From NCBI GenBank assembly GCA_904063045.1, contig CAJFCJ010000019.1:1379700-1443699 (forward strand): 64,000 nucleotides of DNA, given 5' to 3'. A program made the position numbers and the translations under genes. The stretch's first letter is position 1, and each line of letters opens with the position of its first letter. The notes beneath the pieces were generated by a model. It saw only the letters and a list, made by a program, of their open reading frames with translations, ran no database searches and was not told the DNA's origin. The DNA comes from Dimorphilus gyrociliatus. Lineage: Eukaryota; Annelida; Polychaeta; Dinophilidae. Shown here piece by piece: positions 13,254-24,414 of this stretch.

Positions 13254-14291
13254 ATGATCGTGAACAATTCGTCAGAGCATGTAACCAATTATTCTGGACA
13301 TTTTTCAATAACATCGAATGAACGCTTTTACACAGAAACTACTATGATGATTCTGGCACTAATTACTAATGGTTTAGCCTGGATAGTTGCCAAGCAAGCG
13401 CAGGGTCAGCATACAGCTTATCATATCCTCTTTTTGAATTTGGCTGTGTCAAATATTTTATGCTCTTTTTCATCTTGGTGTGGAAATAATATATTCATTT
13501 CTCAAATTCTTACTGGTCTCTCTACATGTGTAAATATGCCTATAATAACTGCTATTCAAAACTTTTCGGTTTTAGCTGGTTGTATTGCTGGTTTAACAAT
13601 TTTAGGATTTACAAGTATTCAATTTCTGGCTATTTGCCGACCTCTGCATCACGCACGGCTCGTTAGGAGAAAGAGAATCTACAGCTTTTGTGCTATAAGT
13701 TGGATAGTGGTAGTAGTCATACTTGTGGTAGTGACATCTATAACAGTCCGATTATGTCGAAGTTGTAAAATCAGAAATGAGAAAATAGCACTTTTAAGCT
13801 ATATTGTTAAAGTGGTTGTAAACATTGGAGTAACGACTCTGGCATTGATCTATTGTTTAACTATAATTCTTTGCGCAAGAATATTTACAGAAATTCGTGA
13901 CCTCCGTAGGCGATTGTCTCAATTTAGATTTGATCAGGCAATTGAAGGAGAACGAAAGGCCTTTGTAACAATTGTTTTTCTACTAGCTGCCATGACAATA
14001 TTCTTTTTACCATATACTATTTTACATGTGTGGTCCCTCAATTTGGATGATCATGATCTAATTCAAAAGCCAGCTGTCTTCTTCTTTATGACCACTTTAC
14101 CCTATGTTAAGTTCCTTGCCGATCCTTTTATTTATGGAATGAGAATGAAAGAGGTAAAGGACGTCTGTAAGAAAATCCTTATCAGGTGTGGAATGGATAG
14201 ATGTTACAGAATAAATGGGATGACGCCTGTTCCGACACATATTCCAAATCATTCAATGGCCACTACTCATTTGGCTGTCACTTGTCTTTGA
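13254..14291 (+). CDS. Orphan class A (rhodopsin-type) GPCR, copy 1, intronless
   Basis: A single exon of 345 aa. I chose the ATG at 13254; the frame is open upstream but has no earlier ATG. The N-terminus has N-glycosylation sequons (NNS, NYS). Seven hydrophobic segments are visible: TM1 has the conserved Asn (LALITNGLAWIV), TM6 ends FFLPY, and TM7 has DPFIYGMRMKEVK. A Cys before TM3 (LSTCVNM) and Cys residues in loop 2 could form the usual disulfide. Two unusual sites stand out: TM2 reads LNLAVSNIL, so Asp2.50 is Asn, and the DRY box is IQF (TSIQFLAICRPLHH). It is clearly related to the gene at 17631. The DPFIY ending is loosely like melanocortin/adenosine-cluster receptors, but I cannot assign a ligand. 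Confidence 0.88.
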   Translation: MIVNNSSEHVTNYSGHFSITSNERFYTETTMMILALITNGLAWIVAKQAQGQHTAYHILFLNLAVSNILCSFSSWCGNNIFISQILTGLSTCVNMPIITAIQNFSVLAGCIAGLTILGFTSIQFLAICRPLHHARLVRRKRIYSFCAISWIVVVVILVVVTSITVRLCRSCKIRNEKIALLSYIVKVVVNIGVTTLALIYCLTIILCARIFTEIRDLRRRLSQFRFDQAIEGERKAFVTIVFLLAAMTIFFLPYTILHVWSLNLDDHDLIQKPAVFFFMTTLPYVKFLADPFIYGMRMKEVKDVCKKILIRCGMDRCYRINGMTPVPTHIPNHSMATTHLAVTCL

Positions 14292-14423
14292 GATAGTAAT
14301 GGGATAACCTTGTCCAATTACAAATTATGTAAAGTCCATCTATTTCTCTTATTATTGTATATATCTAATATAAATTGATCTATATGTTCAATATATTTAT
14401 CTACAGTATATATATGTAGATCA

Positions 14424-14463
<40 letters not shown>

Positions 14464-17400
14464 ATATTAACACATACATACATTATGTACAGTGTGTTAG
14501 CAGTGTCTTCGTCAATGTAAAGCGTTAAAAGATGAATATGAGATATTAACCGCTACCTTTTCAGCTTGTCTATGATTGATTAAAGTTTAAACATGACGTG
14601 ATACTCTAAAGGAAATAGAGGTGGTAGAATCCGTAGTAAACTTATACAATATTCAGAAGATTCTATTTTATTTAAGCATGAAACAAAAAGTGTAGTAGTG
14701 AAGCTCGAGGCGTTTACATTTTGTATCTAATTCTATAATTCTCAAACACGGTAATATAGAAGCTTATACGGTTCAATTGGAATCTACTATTTTTCGCAAT
14801 TTTGCTGCTCTATTCTTTATTCTTTTCTTTCGTTCCAAAAAAAAAACTATGAAGTGGGCTTAACTACGTAGGATCAAGCCTGGTTTACAAGCTGTTAAAG
14901 TAAAGTTAAAGAAATGGGAGAGAAGCCTTAATATATTAGAATAGTTATGTGGCCGCTCAAAGAATTCTCCATTCACAAGGTCCCATAGTAAGTCTTTATA
15001 CATTTTGTATTATCTTTTCTCTTCTCCTCTTCTTCTCCTCGATTAAATAAGAAATAGGGAAAGAGAAGATAATTTACTTTTACATACTTTAATCTCCGCT
15101 TTCTCTAGATGGTCAAAAAATAGTGCATTTAGATGACCAAACTCTCAAGAGTTTGTTAAAAAAAAAGCAAAGAAGAAAAGGAATGAGAAGAGAACAAAAA
15201 AATATCTGTAATTGTCTGAAACATCATGATGATTAAAAAGAAAAACAATGTTACATTAGAACAAAAAAAATTGATAAAAATGAAAAAACTATGTACGCAT
15301 TTTACTTTTGACGTAATTCTATCGAAAGCAGTCCATTAAAAGGGAATCCCTTATGACACTGTTTGAAAAGAAATCCGTTTAGATAATATTTTATTTTTAT
15401 ATCATTATTATTACATGTTCGACTATTTTATGACAAAAAATATATATGACGACATTCTTTATAAGTGAACATTCTTTCGCTTATAGACTGTACATTTATT
15501 CATAGTAAATGTATAATAGTTTGTCTACGTAGCCTTATTTAATAGTACTTTTATTTGTTTTGTTTTTTATTTGATTTAATTTATTTCAAAGATTTAAACG
15601 ATAAAATATAAAATGTAGAGTATATAACGCATTTGTGTCTGTTAATTATTAGAATTCTCTTAAAGATGCTAAAAGGTTGTATCAATGAAATAATAAGAAT
15701 TTCTAGAGTTGCGCTATTGTATAAAATATATTGCAATGCTTCGTAAAAAGTCTATCAACTCTTATTATAAACATACAGGGTGAATAATTACAAAATGGGT
15801 TGGAATTCAGTATTACTCCAAGAGGTCCAAATTAGACGCAGTGGCTATTTAATGACTTGGAGCCTACAGCAATTGCCCTTACCGCAAATGACTTGATTTC
15901 ATTGGTGAAGTACTATCCAGTCTCAAAAACATTTTACAAGGAAAATGTCACTTTTGTATTCAAATCAGTTATTAATATTTTTAACCCTTCTAAATTTTCA
16001 TACAAGTAATTCTAAATAAGAATAAAATAAGATAATCGTTACTTAATTAACTTAATTTAAGCAAAAAATTGATTAGGTAGAAAAGTAACTTTAGATGATT
16101 GAAATCTTCATTTGTTAATTTAGGCTAAAGTAAGAAAAAATAGATTTCTTAGCAGAAATTTACCATTGTATAATTAGAGTGCTATTAGAATACTTTTTCT
16201 TATTTTTCTCATACATATATTATATATTACTACTTATTACAATCTGATACATTCTATACCATTGTGTAATTTCAGAAAAAATACTCATCTTTTCTCCATT
16301 AATAACTATATTACAGAAATAACTGAATAAATTTTCCGGCTTGAGGCAGATTATGATAATAAAAAGGAGATGAATATAAGTGAGGCAACCCCTTTGACTT
16401 TCGCTTATTAAATCAAGTTAAGATAAATATATGTATCTCGTGGGAGTTATCTTTCTAGAGAAACAGAGAGGGAACAATGAACGAAGTAAATATAAAATCT
16501 AAAGAATACGATGTATTGTCATCCTGAAGATGGCGCAATTGGGCTAAAGGTATATTACTTCCTTTAAAACCAAAGTTTAAGGAACGGAAAATTACTTTTC
16601 CAACAAAGAGGACTTGTAAAGCGTTTAGAAAAAAAAGCGTTAACGTTTCGAGTGCTTTATTCGCCCTCCCTCTCCCGTAATCGTAATAAACTAAAAGAAA
16701 AAGTTATTGATCAAGGTTAGTCGAAATTCTGTAAGCGCACTTTCTATATTATACTTCGTAAGCCTACTACTACGATGATTAGATTATGGAATGTACATGG
16801 TTTGCTCAGGCGTCTTTTGCGTTTACTCGCCAATTTAGTTTTTTTTTTTTCGGTGACCTCTTTAAAAAGATTAGCATAACATGGTCTGCCCGCCGGTGAC
16901 GCCCAATTGGAAACTGAGCTCAGTCGACAAGTAATTGATTTGAATTATTCGTTTCACGAGAGGTAGTTTCTCTTCTCTTCATATTCTTTTTCTCCTCTTT
17001 TTCAACCCCTATCAATTTCTTTTCCATTTATCAACATTGTTCTTAAAATATACTTTCAGTTTTTCTCATTATTCATCAATTTAAATAATAGTTCCTCGGC
17101 ATTCAGATGTTTCTACTCAGTTGTTTCTTTTCTTATATTTTCTTTTAGAGTAAACAGAAAAGTTGTTTTGTTAGTCTCCATTGAGAAGTGTAATAAAGCA
17201 AAGAATTTGATTCATGAGTAGGTTTATTAAGGTAGGAGGAACGTTGGCTAATTAGCGTCGGAGATGCTGTGCACATGGTCGGCGGATAGCCTCGAGCTTC
17301 TTACCCTTCATTTTAATTTGCTTATATATATATAAGAGGCTTTTACAGAGCTTTTCCCGACGTCTGGTGTATGGACCTGAATGATTATTGTCGAATTGAG

Positions 17401-17630
17401 AGCGGCAAAAGTAGGAAAGAATGTCGCATTGATTAGAGCGCGCCCCATCTATACGGCAGATCGTCTCTGAAAGTCGTTCCCGAGCAGTCGAAGTGTGTAG
17501 GATAACAAGGGAACAGAGAAAGTGAAGAAGAGTGAGGGAGAGCGGGAGACAGGGAATTGGAGAGGGTAAATGAGATATAAAAGAAGTTGAAGAAAGGCTG
17601 TTACAAGAAGAGGAAGAGGATCGGACGACA
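14292..17630. other. 3.3-kb spacer between the two GPCR paralogues
   Basis: AT-rich, with a (TA)n tract at about 14425-14468 and poly-purine runs around 15150-15290. No coding exon or RNA gene is recognised. Antisense open frames at 17252-17758 overlap the start of the second GPCR and are shadows. Confidence 0.5.
14425..14468. repeat. (TA)n microsatellite
   Basis: Alternating TA tract with one interruption, just downstream of the first GPCR. Confidence 0.8.
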
Positions 17631-18665
17631 ATGTCGAGTAATAACTCAACTTCGCCATTTTTAATGGATGCCATCAAGTCAACTGGTCGTTTTGCTACAG
17701 AATCCTGTTTGGCTGCAGTTGCGATAACTTGTAATCTATTTGCTCTAATTGCCGCCAAGAACGCCAGGGGAAGGCATGGAGCATATCATATGCTCTTTAT
17801 GAATTTAGCAATTGCCAATAGCCTGTCTTGTGTTCTGCTCCTCACTTGTAATCATAATGTGAGTAATTATCAACTGGAAAAGGTGCTGGGTGATCAGTGC
17901 CGTATTATTGTCTTCGTCTCTTCGCTTGCAATCTTCTCATCGTCCTTCACCTTAGTTGCGGCCGCTACTTTACTGGGTTTCTCAGTCATCCAGTACCTAG
18001 CTGTCGCTCAACCTCTCCATCACCAGAATCTTGTGCGAAGGAGTAGAGTATGCACTTTCATTGCTTGTAGCTGGCTAATTACACTAATCGGCTCATTAGC
18101 TCCAGTTTTCGTTTTGGTTGACCTTGTTTATAACTCCCAATGTCAATATTTGGAGGTTGTAAGAACCTCATCTAAAGTCATTCGAATATCTGCCAACGCA
18201 AACGCTGGTGTACTAGCCGCTATCTACGCTTCTATCATAGTTTTATGCTGTACAGTCTATTCAGTTATTAAACGACTACAAAAGCGTTTGTCCCACTTTC
18301 GAAGGGACCAGCAGGCGGAGGATGTCAGCGGAGAAAGAAAAGCCTTTCACACGATTATCTTACTAGTTGGCTCTCTCACAGTATGCTTTTTACCATTTAC
18401 CATCGTTTATCTTTTAACATTGAACGTCGACAATTCAGGCTCTTTAACGGAGAATACAGCCATTGTATATTTTATGAATTTTTTACCCTATGTCAAGTTT
18501 ACCCTCGACCCTTTCATATATGGAATGAGAATGAAAGAGGTCAAAGAAAGCTGCGAAAGAATGTTACTTCTTTGTGGACTGCATAAGTTTTGTCCTTGCT
18601 GTATTAGGCCTACAACCGTAGCAATACCACTGCAAACTACGGTCCTATGTACAACGGCCCTCTAA
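17631..18665 (+). CDS. Orphan class A GPCR, copy 2, intronless
   Basis: A single exon of 344 aa that starts MSSNNSTSPF with an N-glycosylation sequon. It is a paralogue of the receptor at 13254. The two share intronlessness, TM3-loop sequence ending PLHH-x-x-LVRR, GERKAF before TM6, LPYVKF before TM7 and the motif DPFIYGMRMKEVK. TM2 reads MNLAIANSL, so Asp2.50 is again Asn. The DRY position is IQY (FSVIQYLAVAQPLHH). TM6 has VCFLPF instead of CWxP. Cys before TM3 (GDQCRI) and in loop 2 (NSQCQY) are kept. Codon use is less AT-biased than copy 1. G-protein coupling and ligand are unknown. Confidence 0.9.
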   Translation: MSSNNSTSPFLMDAIKSTGRFATESCLAAVAITCNLFALIAAKNARGRHGAYHMLFMNLAIANSLSCVLLLTCNHNVSNYQLEKVLGDQCRIIVFVSSLAIFSSSFTLVAAATLLGFSVIQYLAVAQPLHHQNLVRRSRVCTFIACSWLITLIGSLAPVFVLVDLVYNSQCQYLEVVRTSSKVIRISANANAGVLAAIYASIIVLCCTVYSVIKRLQKRLSHFRRDQQAEDVSGERKAFHTIILLVGSLTVCFLPFTIVYLLTLNVDNSGSLTENTAIVYFMNFLPYVKFTLDPFIYGMRMKEVKESCERMLLLCGLHKFCPCCIRPTTVAIPLQTTVLCTTAL

Positions 18666-19044
18666 TTAGTTTTGTGCTTCCTTTCGTTTTTTCAGTTTTT
18701 ATTTAAGCTCTACATTTCAGACTAATTTTGGTTTTCCTTTTTGGGCCTCTCTTTGTTTTTTCCTTTATAACTGCAAAAGACTATATTTTTTATATAAATG
18801 TATACAAAGTATATTATACTTATTATATTCAATGCAAAGATATATATATATAGATATATTTGCATTGTCTATACATATTAGTATATAACATATTAATACA
18901 ACGCTTTGTAAGTATTTTTTTCGGGCTGGTGATGCTGCAGTTAGTACTTTCCTTTTTTCTTTATACATGATGGCATAACACAATACATGTGTAATATTCT
19001 AATGCTGTGAATAGTAAGTGCTTTAATCTATATATATATATATA

Positions 19045-19941
19045 TAGTCGCGATATTAAGTAATTATAAGAAGAGCAAAAATGTCTAAAAATCGAAATAT
19101 TTTGATTTAGGAATAAAGTGTATGGTTGTGAATATTTTTTTGTATAGGATAGATGACTTGTGAAACATGATGGAAAATTTCAGATAAATATCTATATTTT
19201 AAGAATCAATTTATCTTTCTTTTTTACCATACTATGAATTTAGACAGCTATTAAGTAATTATAACATCATCATTATGACCTCATAATTATTAAAAAATGC
19301 ATCAGCTATCTTTAGAAATCTGCAAAGATATCCTGTTCCACTTAAGCAGGCCAAAATTGACCATTCAAGGCATAACAGCAAAATTTAATTGCAGCCCAGT
19401 TACAGTGCAGAATATAAAGAATCAGTTCAAGCAATTTAGAACAATAAATGACCTGCATATGTCTGGTAGACCACATAAAATCGCCAGGAGAAATTTGAAA
19501 GAGCTGTGGGAAATTTTTGAGAAGGAATTTTTCAAAATATCAAATTTTGAGATACAGGGATTGTATGCCTCTATTGAAAGGAGGCTAAATGCAGCAAGAA
19601 AGGCAAAAGGCATACATACCAAGTATTAAATTTGAAAATTTTATCATTTACAATCATTTGCCTTCTAAAAATGTATAAGTAAAATAAAAAAAGTACTTTT
19701 GATGGACCTGATTGATTTGTTATAATTACTTAATAGCGGTCTAAATTCATAGTATTGTAAAAAAAAAGACTGAAAAACTGATCATTAAAATATAGATATT
19801 TTAAAAAATTTTGCCTGATGCTTCATAAGTCATCTCTCTTACAGAAAAAATTATTCCTAACCATAAACTTCATTTGTAAATCAAGATATTTCGAATTTTA
19901 GATATTTTTACTCTTGTTATAATTACTTAATATCGCGACTG
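19045..19941. mobile_element. Tc1/mariner-type DNA transposon with IR/DR ends, internally shortened
   Basis: The two ends are imperfect inverted repeats: 19045-19265 and 19719-19941 (reverse complement). Each end carries an outer GCGATATTAAGTAATTATAA and an inner GCTATTAAGTAATTATAA (left inner has AGCTATTAAG), about 195 bp apart. This is the IR/DR layout of Tc1-like elements such as Sleeping Beauty. The right terminus is ACTG next to TA, the Tc1 consensus; the left terminus is TAGT (one change from CAGT) next to TA. The interior holds only a 110-codon transposase fragment, so the element is non-autonomous. Confidence 0.88.
19297..19629 (+). CDS. Truncated Tc1-like transposase, DNA-binding domain only
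   Basis: An intact 110-aa frame from ATG begins 31 nt inside the left inverted repeat. It has the helix-turn-helix pattern of Tc1/mariner transposases (LTIQGITAKFNCSPVTVQNI) followed by a linker SGRPHKIARRNLKEL, corresponding to the GRPR AT-hook-like motif. The C-terminal catalytic DDE/D domain, normally about 200 further residues, is absent. The frame has no internal stop, so loss of the catalytic half is by deletion, not decay. It might still bind the element's repeats. Confidence 0.75.
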   Translation: MHQLSLEICKDILFHLSRPKLTIQGITAKFNCSPVTVQNIKNQFKQFRTINDLHMSGRPHKIARRNLKELWEIFEKEFFKISNFEIQGLYASIERRLNAARKAKGIHTKY

Positions 19942-21105
19942 TATATATACAGTATAAAAGAAAGCATCCTAAAAAGCTTTGCCTTTAGACGTTATTTGAC
20001 GATAACATATTCAAATGACAAATGACAAGGTGTCAACATTATTATTATCTATATTATTATAAAATAATTATTATTAATAATAATATTATTAGAAAATTAA
20101 ATTATCATGTAGAAAACAGCGTCAATTGGATAGAAAAAAACGAAAATACGGACAAACTGTCTAAATGTGAAGATGAGCAGTTCGCAGAAAAGGAAATATG
20201 GCGGTATACATATTTATAGATAATTAATTTTCGATTTTATAGCAAATTTATTGATTGGAAATTAAGAAAGGGATAAAAAGAAAGAGTTTACCCTATTAAT
20301 TAACATTTAAATTCTTGAAGAAAAGAGAATATTAATTATACGCAATTTAAGATTGGTAACCTTTCCTTTTCCTGATAATTACCTACAGTTCTTATAAGAA
20401 AAAGGACAAAAAAAAAATAGCCTGACATAAATCTTACAGTATAAGCAAGAATAATTATTATAAAGAACGTAATTATAAAAAAATAAAGAAAATTGATTGT
20501 AGTTTGGCCATTTCTAAGAGATTTAAATAAATTTCATTCAATTCAGCGTAATATCTAATATGGATGAAAGGAATAAGTATATGTCAGATGAAAGGAGCTA
20601 ATATCTGAATTTTTATTATAAGGTACAAAGGATATTGTCCAATGAGTTCTTTCTTATTTCTCTTTTTATTTCATTCTATATATTATTAGTATATAGGCGT
20701 ATAATAAGCTATGTATATTTATAAATGATTACATTTGCATATTCAGAACAGACATATTTTTGAAATATGACTATTCATTAATATTTTATGTCTTATTATA
20801 TATAGACTTGAGTCGTGTAAACAAAGTAGTATAATATAATTACGCTACTTTTTTTTCTTTTGTTCATTGAATTCTTATCTCATTTATTGAAGTGGGAAAA
20901 AAGCATATTATCAAGTCTTTGTTTGCTTGTCGTTTTCGGTTCCTTTGGGATAATGTTTGTATTTAGAATACATAATTGGACATACTCTATTCAGTTTAAA
21001 CAGGCTTTAGTCGATTTATCCGTAGCAACCTTCAATTACCTAGCGGATAACGTTGACCTTTTTCGCTTAGAATGTAAATTAATCAAAAAAGGAATTCGAC
21101 CATTT
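19942..21105. other. AT-rich spacer with a weak hydrophobic open frame
   Basis: Mostly featureless AT-rich DNA between the transposon and the receptor gene. The plus frame 20860-21138 (92 codons, no ATG at its start) is hydrophobic at first. Towards its end it has less AT-biased codons and overlaps the last 33 nt of the receptor gene on the other strand. I could not link it to other exons and treat it as unproven. Confidence 0.35.
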
Positions 21106-23157
21106 CTAAGCAGCGTACTTCCTTTCATCCCTCAGTAAAATCGTTCGTGGAAAGAAGATGACTATCGACACGATAATGACGAATAGATAAATAAAGAAGA
21201 AGAGTCTATCCAACGTCCGAGCCAGGCTAAGCCACTCTTTGTTTACTGCGGCTTTAAGATTTTTTTCCTCTTTACTTTCCTCTCTTCTCTTTACTACTTC
21301 TTCCAGTATGTCGTGCATCTTCTTCATTCGATAATCTAGTCGTAATACTAATGAACTGATACTACCGTTCTGTGTCTGAATATCATCACCGTCAGGAAAT
21401 GCTCTTGTCTTAGTATCGTGCATTGCCACTCTTTCATACGTCTCAACAGCTCGGATGACGTAATCTCCAGAAGAGGACTTTGAATCCATATTCATACAGA
21501 GGATGTATGGTAGGAAGCGAAGAAAGAGCTATGATTTTTTGTTTAGTCGTAGGCAAAGTCAAGGGTAACGAATAAAAAAATTGCGTTAAAGGAAATGAGG
21601 CTTACATAAATAGTTTTTAAGCGTCTCTTACCAAATGTACCCACTTTGGTAACTTTTGCCGATGTTCGCCAGATGATCCGATTTTTGTGACTACCGAACT
21701 AAGGAAAATCGATAGTATTACAAGTACGGTTGTAAAACAGTAGTAGAGACCTAAAGGAGTAATTGAAAATTTTTCGGGCGCGAAATTGAAAAAAATAAAG
21801 GTTTAAAAAAAAAAAACGAAAGATGTCACTACCTAATAACGGCACTGCTGATGAAGTAGATGGCGCTGATTCCACCAGAATGAGAAGTAACAAAAGAAGG
21901 CTACTAAAAATGGTAAGACCGAGTACACTCTTGTCGGCATCCTGAGGGGGAAGCCAAAAGACCAGTAGAGTGAGAAAGCTTAGAAAAATAGCCGGCATTG
22001 TAAGAATATAAGTCGAGAACATAATCTTCCTTTTCAATTCCAATTTGAATTGCAAAATTGAGTACAAATCCTTTACTTGCCTCTCAGCCGTAATATTTAC
22101 AATGTACCATTCACTTAAATCTTTGTACACACTCTGAAAGCGAAAGAGTATAATTATCTTTAAAGCTCCATATATAAACAGGGTATGAAAGAACAAAGAG
22201 AGATTACTGTATATAGAGTAAATGAAAAGCAGTACCTTAAAAGTGCTAAGGTCAATTCCCTTAGAAAATAGTAAGTCAACGTCAACTTCGAAATACCGAT
22301 GTGTCCAAGAGCCAAACCATAAATAGCAGGTCTGGTTATCGAATGGAAAATTTCGAACGTCCATTCCACACGAAGATTTGAACATACGGTGGGGAAACCA
22401 ACTGACATTTCCGTCATGCGTGACAATCACCTGAACTTCACGAACAGCATCATCAGTATTCGCTCTGTATATTGAGAAAGAAGATGGAAACAACTTTAGT
22501 AAGAAAAGTGATGGGGTAAAAAAAAGCAATTAACGAAACAATTAAACCCGCGTTTATGAGATATGACAAAAATCATTTGACATATATGAAGAGTAGAGAA
22601 ACCTATGGCTCCCTCCTTTTCTGTCTAATCTTCCCTTGGGCAAAAAATACATGATATTTTTTCTGTTACACTATAAGATACTAACGTGTTAAGTAGCATA
22701 ACGTCTGGTAACCAAACATCCTTATAGTTGAGTCGAATTGATGTTATATTAGATTTTTTTTCAGGATTCCAACGAAGATATTCATCCTTCCATTTCTGAA
22801 AAATAAGTAGAGAAATCATAATTCTTTGATAAAGCGAATAAGATAAAATTTTCAAATCCATCTATAGTATTAAATCATTATTATATGCTGAGATTAATAT
22901 ACATAATTAGCCCAACAGCTTAAAACCAGCATATTATCTTTCTCTCTCAACTCCATTTTTATAAGACCCAATCCAAATAACACTTTTATAGCCGTTGAAG
23001 CATTTACAACTGGTCTTCCAAGCTTTCCGAATTTTTTGTAGTTTTTTAACAAATTCCGAACCAATTTCTTTTCTGGGGATGGTTCGATTGTAAAATCAGA
23101 ATTTTCTGTCGCCCTGCCAAGATCATTAAGATTAGCAAAAAGAGATAAAAACAACAT
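21106..23157 (-). CDS. Cys-loop ligand-gated channel subunit, nicotinic-receptor type, non-alpha
   Basis: Six exons (23157-22903, 22795-22686, 22464-22236, 22133-21833, 21750-21632, 21528-21106) join in phase to 478 aa. The ligand-binding domain has KWKDEYLRWNP, the loop DVWLPDVMLLNTANTDDAV and the Cys-loop CGMDVRNFPFDNQTC. TM1-TM2 spans RKIMFSTYILTMPAIFLSF to SSAVPLLG, TM3 starts LYYCFTTVLVILSIFL, LPKWVH opens the intracellular loop, and TM4 follows NKEWLSLARTLDRL. Loop C lacks the vicinal Cys pair, so it is not a classical alpha subunit. The TM2 minus-1' residue is Asp, which fits a cation channel. The usual 9' Leu is Ser275. The signal peptide is short and weak, so a further 5' exon is possible. 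Confidence 0.9.
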
Positions 23158-24414
23158 GATGGTAGTTTCGCTGTGATTTAGTAAGCCTATTATATTTGCT
23201 CTTTAATGTATGAGATGAACTGATTAGTCTATTACTGAATAATTTAAATAATAAAAGAAAATTAAGAAATTCGATTTTTTTTTAATGAATAAATTTTAAA
23301 ACTTACTTTGATGGTGTAAAAAAGAGGAGATAAACTAACAAAATCACTATACCAACCGATAGTTGCATCGTATCTGGCGGCGGCGTCGACCGTCGCGCTA
23401 CTTTCACATGCAGTTTTTATAATAAAAAATAAAATAATCGTAAAGGATGAGAGAGGGCTCTCATAAAGAAAATTCAGGTAAAGGAGGAAAAAAGGGAAGA
23501 AAGGAAAATATATTGAAAAGGGTCGATTACAACTATATGGACGAGTGGTAGCCAATTGGCTTCGTCATCATTCTTTAACTTATTAAAAAATCTAGCACAA
23601 GCTTTCTCCATGAGCCAGGTATAGAAAAAAGTCTTTTTTTTTATATTCCATATTTCTATTATACTCTTCACCTCTTCTCCCTTGCTACTTTTTTCACACT
23701 TCGTCTGATAACACTACTCATCCAACCTTTTCGTTAAGGTAGTTTTTCTACCGTTAGAATGTTCTAATTCATCTTCAAGATGAGGAAGACAGTGGCTTAG
23801 ACCTAATTAACATTAGAAACGCCACTTCAACCGAAAGGCTAATGCAACAATGAAAAGTAATTTACGTTTGAGATCGATACGACTTGCAATCATTAATGTC
23901 CTTGTTTTTTGAGCGACAACACCACAAAAAAAGTCAAAACACTTACCAAGCAAATCTTATTCGTTCTTTTAACTATGTCTTTTTTCACCTCTAAGTCAGT
24001 TATACATAGTTCGCTTTAGGCTTGTCAGAAGGTTTTCACACTGTCAATATGTCTTCAAAGTAACGATAAACTGGGAATGTACAAGTTTTTCGGTCTCATG
24101 CGCCAAAGTTTATGCAAATATTCATCGGAAAAGATAAAAAATATCGTTTATTTATGTTAAAAATTACTCTGTTATTTTCAATTAATTGACTATATCTGCT
24201 TTCTCTTTAGAAAATCTTCCTCTCTTCTTTACACGCTTTCTCATACTTCAAGTATGAAGATTAAATTATAAAATAGACGAGATAATATACATAGGCATAG
24301 TTTTGTAACCATGGATATGAACAGTAGAAAATGTAAAATATTTTAAAAATATTTTAAAAATATTTAAAAAATAAAACAAAAGATACAAAAACGAATAAAA
24401 AAAATCTATTTCAG
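23158..24414. other. Intergenic region between receptor subunit and SLC34
   Basis: No supported gene. Minus-strand frames at 23262-23671 are hydrophobic or low-complexity and do not connect in phase to the receptor. The less AT-biased patch at 23370-23400 could be upstream regulatory or 5' untranslated sequence. Confidence 0.4.

Noticed and set aside
17252-17758. Minus-strand open frames of 168 and 69 codons
   Set aside because: They are antisense to the start of the second GPCR and its upstream region; no homology or splice logic.
23262-23671. Candidate signal-peptide exon for the nicotinic-type subunit
   Set aside because: Hydrophobic but without a donor in phase with exon 1 at 23157, which already has an ATG; could not be supported.
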